In this document: positions 32,279-33,247 of the stretch, piece by piece
Layout of the letters: each line of letters opens with the position of its first letter
Numbering within the stretch: the first letter of the stretch is position 1
From: JAYWDA01 sp043779185
Lineage (GTDB): Bacteria > Bdellovibrionota > Bdellovibrionia > Bdellovibrionales > Bdellovibrionaceae
DNA: 33,247 nt
NCBI GenBank assembly: GCA_043779185.1
Contig: JAYWEQ010000055.1
Coordinates: forward strand, 1-33,247
Direction of reading: 5' to 3'
Program-made: the position numbers and the translations under genes
The notes under the pieces: generated by a model
Told to the model about the DNA's origin: nothing
Database searches by the model: none
Seen by the model: the letters and a program-made list of their open reading frames with translations, nothing else

Positions 32279-33055
32279 TTAAAAAATTCGAGCTCTGACG
32301 CCCTCTTCCTGGAAAAACTTTTTAATAACGGGTCCGTCCAGGGGCTCAAGTCGAAATAGTAACTTATGAACTAATTGATAGGTTTCTTCTGCCTTTTTAG
32401 ATCTCAAATTTCCAGTTAAATAAGCAACATCATCACTGATTTTAATCGCGTTATCGATTAGATGCCCAATATCTTTAGTTCGAGATGTTTTATCTAATAA
32501 AGTTAATGTCTTATTAATATTGGTCGTCAGGTGATCCAGTTGGGTGATCATGCTTGACACAGATCCTTCATTTTTCTCAACAATTTCAATGATTTTGCCG
32601 GCAAGCCCGTAGCTTTGTGAAATCAGTTGATCGATTCGTGGGGGATCTTCACCGCGAACAAAGTCGTCATTTTTTAACTCTGCAGCGGCTTCAGAGCCGG
32701 GCGAGATCTCTAAAAACTTCTCGCCGATCACGCCCGCAAGATTGATAAAAAACTTAGAGTCCTTGCGAATGCTTCCCCAAGCCTTAGGGCTGATGGAAAT
32801 TTCAATCTTTAGTTTAACTTCTTCGCCTTTTTCTGACTTAAAGCCTGGCGTGAATGAAATTTTACGAACTTTTCCTACTTTAATTCCCATCACTCGAACC
32901 GGAGAGCCCTCTTCAATACCGCCGGCATAGTTGTACATGACATTTAAACGATAAGAATCCGAAAACGATGAGATCATTCCCATAAAGTAAGCAAAAACGA
33001 CAATAAGGCCGACGGCGACCAGGGCTAACAATCCTACTTTCGTTTCAACCTTCAT
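32279..33055 (-). CDS. mlaD: MlaD-type MCE-domain lipid transport protein, 258 aa
   Basis: Anchored periplasmic subunit of an Mla-type phospholipid transporter. One N-terminal membrane span (VGLLALVAVGLIVVFAYFMG) is followed by an MCE domain (YAGGIEEGSPVRVMGIKVGK, about residues 40-120) and a helical C-terminal region (about 145-258) longer than in E. coli MlaD (183 aa). ATG 33055 has AAGGA at good spacing; ATG 33064 has it too close. It follows the membrane permease gene directly. Confidence 0.9.
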   Translation of the reverse strand: MKVETKVGLLALVAVGLIVVFAYFMGMISSFSDSYRLNVMYNYAGGIEEGSPVRVMGIKVGKVRKISFTPGFKSEKGEEVKLKIEISISPKAWGSIRKDSKFFINLAGVIGEKFLEISPGSEAAAELKNDDFVRGEDPPRIDQLISQSYGLAGKIIEIVEKNEGSVSSMITQLDHLTTNINKTLTLLDKTSRTKDIGHLIDNAIKISDDVAYLTGNLRSKKAEETYQLVHKLLFRLEPLDGPVIKKFFQEEGVRARIF

Positions 33056-33067
33056 AGGCTTCATCCT

Positions 33068-33247
33068 TTAATAGAAATAAGAAAAAGTATAGGACAAAAC
33101 AAAATCCAACACAATGATCGCAACTGAGGATGTGACAACCGCTTGAGTCGTCGCTTTTCCAACACCATCAGCCCCCGCCTTACAGTTAAATCCAAAATAA
33201 CAACTGACGACTGGAATGACGGCGCCAAAAGTGGCCGCCTTCAAAAT
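33068..33247 (-). CDS. mlaE: MlaE-type ABC permease, 3' end only
   Basis: The last 59 codons of a minus-strand gene running off the window end, read as ILKAATFGAVIPVVSCYFGF, then NCKAGADGVGKATTQAVVTS and a hydrophobic tail. The G-A-D-G-V-G-x-A-T-T pattern is the C-terminal signature of MlaE/YrbE permeases. The stop (33068-33070) is just before mlaD, giving the order mlaE-mlaD; the ATPase gene must lie outside the window. Confidence 0.85.
   Translation of the reverse strand: MLKAATFGAVIPVVSCYFGFNCKAGADGVGKATTQAVVTSSVAIIVLDFVLSYTFSYFY

Overview
The window looks like chromosome of a Bdellovibrio-type predatory bacterium (Bdellovibrionota). This is an inference from several signs: the moderate G+C, the many short secreted or outer-membrane proteins of unknown family, a lipoprotein with a Bdellovibrio-like FQNCG lipobox, a CFI-box protein, and the gene order MinD-like / J-HTH / rluD / pgeF. 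No phage, IS element, integrase or CRISPR array was seen.

Layout. 86-4854 is an envelope region: a TonB-family transducer, a 43-residue basic microprotein, an outer-membrane barrel, a secreted trypsin-like protease and a lipoprotein, packed with one-base convergent gaps and one overlapping divergent start. 4952-10750 is a plus-strand run: galU, a secreted unknown, priA, a zinc-ribbon/CFI-box protein and an FAD-type oxidoreductase. 10776-13986 looks accessory: two GNAT acetyltransferases, an AAA/DUF4143 ATPase behind an operator-like inverted repeat, and a broken BamE-like lipoprotein gene. 14212-21586 is the conserved translation/envelope cluster rpsB-tsf-pyrH-frr-uppS-cdsA-rseP-tsaB, lacking the dxr often found in it. 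21605-25517 continues with a MinD-like ATPase, a J-like/HTH fusion, rluD, pgeF and a class I glutamine amidotransferase. 25633-27521 is a two-gene secreted operon whose larger product has a clan CD (caspase-like) His/Cys signature.

From 27535 on, most genes are on the minus strand: tRNA-Phe, a reverse transsulfuration pair (cystathionine gamma-lyase type and cystathionine beta-synthase type) with a 60-residue leader gene, a reduced pair of Tad/GspF-like membrane proteins, a 24-residue Lys/Ala/Thr microprotein on the plus strand with a strong bidirectional terminator, and a lipid-transport group (mlaE 3' end, mlaD, small outer-membrane protein).

Most worth following up: the caspase-like secreted operon; the A9-tract frameshift in the BamE-like lipoprotein gene; the GNAT gene that appears to need an AUC start; the MinD-like / HPD-less J-HTH pair; the three-PDZ RseP; and the two small basic microproteins with good ribosome binding sites.
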